Assembly: GCA_016213785.1 (NCBI GenBank)
Contig: JACQZQ010000019.1
Coordinates: 58,394-122,393 of the forward strand
Direction of reading: 5' to 3'
Source of the DNA: Acidobacteriota bacterium
Lineage (GTDB): Bacteria > Acidobacteriota > Blastocatellia > Chloracidobacteriales > JADJPF01
Length of the DNA: 64,000 nt
Shown in pieces: positions 62,277 to 64,000 of the stretch. The position numbers were made by a program, and so were the translations under genes. Position 1 is the first letter of the stretch; each line of letters starts with the position of its first letter. Under the pieces are notes generated by a model. That model had not been told where the DNA came from, did not search any database, and saw only the letters and a program-made list of their open reading frames with translations.

Positions 62277-63465
62277 TTTCTTTGCTCTTATCTAAAAAGT
62301 TTTCTTCAGATTGTGTTAACAATTTATTTACGTTTTCAAGTTTTTCTGTCTTTGACTCTGCAAAATTATTTTCTAGAAGGTAACTAGTATTTGATACTGT
62401 CATTAAATTATTTGAAGGTAAAAATAATGGCTGTGTGCCTAGATCAGGCTTAGATTCAGTAACATCTTCTTCTACTGACTCAATAAGGTCTTTATTAACT
62501 ATTTCTTCAGATGAATTAATCAAATCACTATTAGGTAAAGGATATTCTTCTAGAGATCCTTTTTGCGAGTTTAAACTTTCTATAGGCTTGGATACTTCCA
62601 CTGATATGTTAGGATCCTCTAAATCATTATCTAAATCATTATCTGAATTATTATCAGGTATTAGGAGTTTAGAGTAATTTTCTGGTTGGTTTTCTGTTAC
62701 TAAACTTTCATTATTTTCATTTGAATTCATTTCCTGCACGGTTTCATCAGTTTCATCAGTTTCATCAGTTTCACTAGTTTCATATAGTTCAGTGTCTTCG
62801 GTTAATTTGGTAGGTTCAGTCATTTGATAAGTAGGCTTTGTTGCAAGAGTTTGAGATATTTTAGGAGTTATAAGCGTGGAGTGTTCTCTTAGCATTTCCA
62901 AAAAGACTTTTACTAAATAGGGATCAAATTCTATTCCAGCAGATCTTTCAATAATATCTTGGGCTTCCTTTATAGAAAAGGCTTCGCGATATGGCCTATA
63001 AGCTGTTAAAGCATCATAACTATCAACTAGCCTAAGTATTCTTGCTCCAATAGGGATCATTTCTTTAGATAACATATCAGGATAACCTGAACCATTCCAC
63101 CACTCATGATGCCAGCGGACTAAAAGCTGTGCCTGTTTTGGTAACTGACGTTTGGCTAGTTGTTGTTCTCCAATAATAGGGTGTCGCCATAGCTCTATCC
63201 TATGCTTAAAATCTATTATTCCTGCCTTACGTAGAATGGGACTATCCATTATCATTTCACCTACATCATGTAGGAGAGCAGCAATTTTTAATGCATTTAA
63301 GTCTGCTGTTGAAACACCAACCCGTAGAGCTAAGGCTTCAGCTAAACGAGCTAATTGGCTTGCATGTGGTCGTGTATATTGTTCAAATAAATCTATTGTG
63401 TTTGCTAATTTAAGTAAATGCTCTACTGTAATAGGTTCGTCAGATATTTGACTAGGGTTACTCAT
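62254..63465 (-). CDS. HD-GYP domain phosphodiesterase with long acidic tail
   Basis: 403 aa. Residues about 15-215 form an HD-GYP domain: HD in AALLHDVGEMIMD, HH in VRWHHEWWNGSGYPDML (variant HHExWNGSGYP), and later LRLVDSYDALTAYRPYR. This fold hydrolyses cyclic di-GMP and related dinucleotides, acting in the cytoplasm. The C-terminal 190 residues are highly acidic and low complexity (Glu/Asp/Asn/Ser), including four 9-bp DNA repeats encoding ETDETDETDET. No receiver or sensory domain precedes the HD-GYP. It overlaps the next gene. The start at 63465 has the weak purine stretch GGAAATTTCTA upstream. Confidence 0.88.
   Translation of the reverse strand: MSNPSQISDEPITVEHLLKLANTIDLFEQYTRPHASQLARLAEALALRVGVSTADLNALKIAALLHDVGEMIMDSPILRKAGIIDFKHRIELWRHPIIGEQQLAKRQLPKQAQLLVRWHHEWWNGSGYPDMLSKEMIPIGARILRLVDSYDALTAYRPYREAFSIKEAQDIIERSAGIEFDPYLVKVFLEMLREHSTLITPKISQTLATKPTYQMTEPTKLTEDTELYETSETDETDETDETVQEMNSNENNESLVTENQPENYSKLLIPDNNSDNDLDNDLEDPNISVEVSKPIESLNSQKGSLEEYPLPNSDLINSSEEIVNKDLIESVEEDVTESKPDLGTQPLFLPSNNLMTVSNTSYLLENNFAESKTEKLENVNKLLTQSEENFLDKSKENVENKSE
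62741..62776 (-). repeat. In-frame 9-bp tandem repeat inside the HD-GYP gene
   Basis: GTTTCATCA three times plus the variant GTTTCACTA on the plus strand. On the coding strand they specify the TDE repeat of the acidic tail. Copy number changes would lengthen or shorten the tail without frameshift. Confidence 0.85.
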
Positions 63466-63658
63466 TAGAAATTTCCAGTTAACTTTTTATTAATTTTGAA
63501 GATATAAAAGATAAGTTAAATAAGCGATTATTATAGCTACTAGGAATATCTCGTCAAGCGCCTAGTTCAGCGGCGAGGGAAATAGCGAGTATTAACGCGC
63601 CAACTTTACGAGTCTGCTGCAATGTTTGTTATGCGCTCTATTAAAAACTAAACTTAAT

Positions 63659-64000
63659 TTATGGCTTAGTTTTCCTAAGGGTGAATACTATTTTTTCTCT
63701 CCCATCTTCAAAATAATTCTTCACTTCTATTATTAAGATATCTCCTTCAAGACTATAAGTGGCATAAGTAGAATTATTGAGAGCCTCTGTATCTTTAAGA
63801 AACATAGTTTTGGGGTTTTTTGATAAATCTATTTCATACAAGAGTTCTGTTTCTGTTTTTTTTCTTATTGTAGAGTCTTTAATTTTAATTTTATTATTTT
63901 CTATAATAAATTGAGCTAGCTCATTTGGTTGTACTTGTCTTATTTGGTTTCCTTTTTCTACGGAAACCGCATTCCATATACCTTGAAGCTTTTCTTGTTC
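63659..64000 (-). CDS. TIGR03067-like small beta-domain protein (partial, N-terminus outside window)
   Basis: The reading frame is open from the window edge to TAA at 63659, so the gene starts to the right of the window; an internal TTG at 63841 is not the start. Visible sequence begins EQEKLQGIWNAVSVEKGNQ, continues FIIENNKIKIKDS, then YEIDLSKNPKTMFL and SLEGDILIIEV and ends VFTLRKTKP. This order (LQGxW...V, an xIKD strand, a D-x-K-P-K motif, an EGD-x-L strand and a final basic strand) matches the TIGR03067/lipocalin-like domain common in Planctomycetes and Acidobacteria. Function unknown. Confidence 0.65.
   Translation of the reverse strand, partial: EQEKLQGIWNAVSVEKGNQIRQVQPNELAQFIIENNKIKIKDSTIRKKTETELLYEIDLSKNPKTMFLKDTEALNNSTYATYSLEGDILIIEVKNYFEDGREKIVFTLRKTKP

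Noticed and set aside
63550..63640. GC-richer stretch upstream of the HD-GYP gene as a structured RNA
   Set aside because: Only a weak, mismatched stem (CTCG...CGAG) can be drawn and no known riboswitch or ncRNA signature is recognised.

Overview
The window is AT-rich chromosomal DNA from a free-living Gram-negative bacterium. The best guess is a low-GC Acidobacteriota lineage (Blastocatellia-like). The grounds are an Oar-type TonB receptor with an N-terminal carboxypeptidase-regulatory domain, an Acidobacteria-style VWFA-related protein, a TIGR03067-like domain protein, Hanks kinases fused to TPR or FGE-sulfatase domains, and abundant secreted beta-propeller proteins. The assignment is inferred from family composition; no rRNA is present.

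Layout. 1-5.2 kb (minus strand): an FhlA/NorR-type sigma54 activator, then three tandem dyads, a good -24/-12 promoter, and a STAS-TolC-HlyD export operon. 5.3-14.1 kb (plus): aldo/keto reductase, carB, mtnA, a peptidoglycan-recycling pair (nagZ and an AmpG-like permease) and a Spy/CpxP-like periplasmic protein. 14.1-17.2 kb: an accessory pocket with tRNA-Arg(TCG), a 109-bp MITE flanked by a perfect 8-bp target duplication, and a two-gene module encoding an OLD-like AAA ATPase and a PD-(D/E)XK nuclease-like protein, probably a defence system. 17.2-21.1 kb: a secreted GH42-like TIM-barrel protein and a hybrid histidine kinase with a lone receiver. 21.3-30.3 kb: a divergent cluster around a 1497-aa tubulin-like GTPase, with a small membrane protein, a zinc-finger/DUF697/SHOCT protein, a PilZ-like zinc-ribbon membrane protein and a VWA protein.

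30.3-39.5 kb: an EamA transporter with an unknown partner, then a purine/hydantoin catabolism run (SsnA-like deaminase, carbamoyl amidohydrolase, D-aminoacylase-like amidohydrolase, two-domain molybdenum hydroxylase) and a convergent beta-carbonic-anhydrase-like gene. 39.7-49.6 kb: secreted propeller and Ig-like proteins, a DUF3142 protein overlapping a TPR-like lipoprotein, a CusF-like lipoprotein and an ATC-hydrolase-family protein. 49.7-61.3 kb: two Hanks-type kinases (the second apparently starting at AUU with a strong Shine-Dalgarno), a PEGA protein, the Oar-like receptor and pta. 61.3-64 kb (minus): an HD-GYP phosphodiesterase overlapping an unknown gene, and a partial TIGR03067-like gene cut by the window edge.

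The two strongest candidates for little-described biology are the ATPase/nuclease pair at 14.5-16.9 kb and the tubulin-centred cluster at 21.3-30.3 kb. The best-supported regulatory discovery is the sigma54 circuit at 2.83-3.02 kb.
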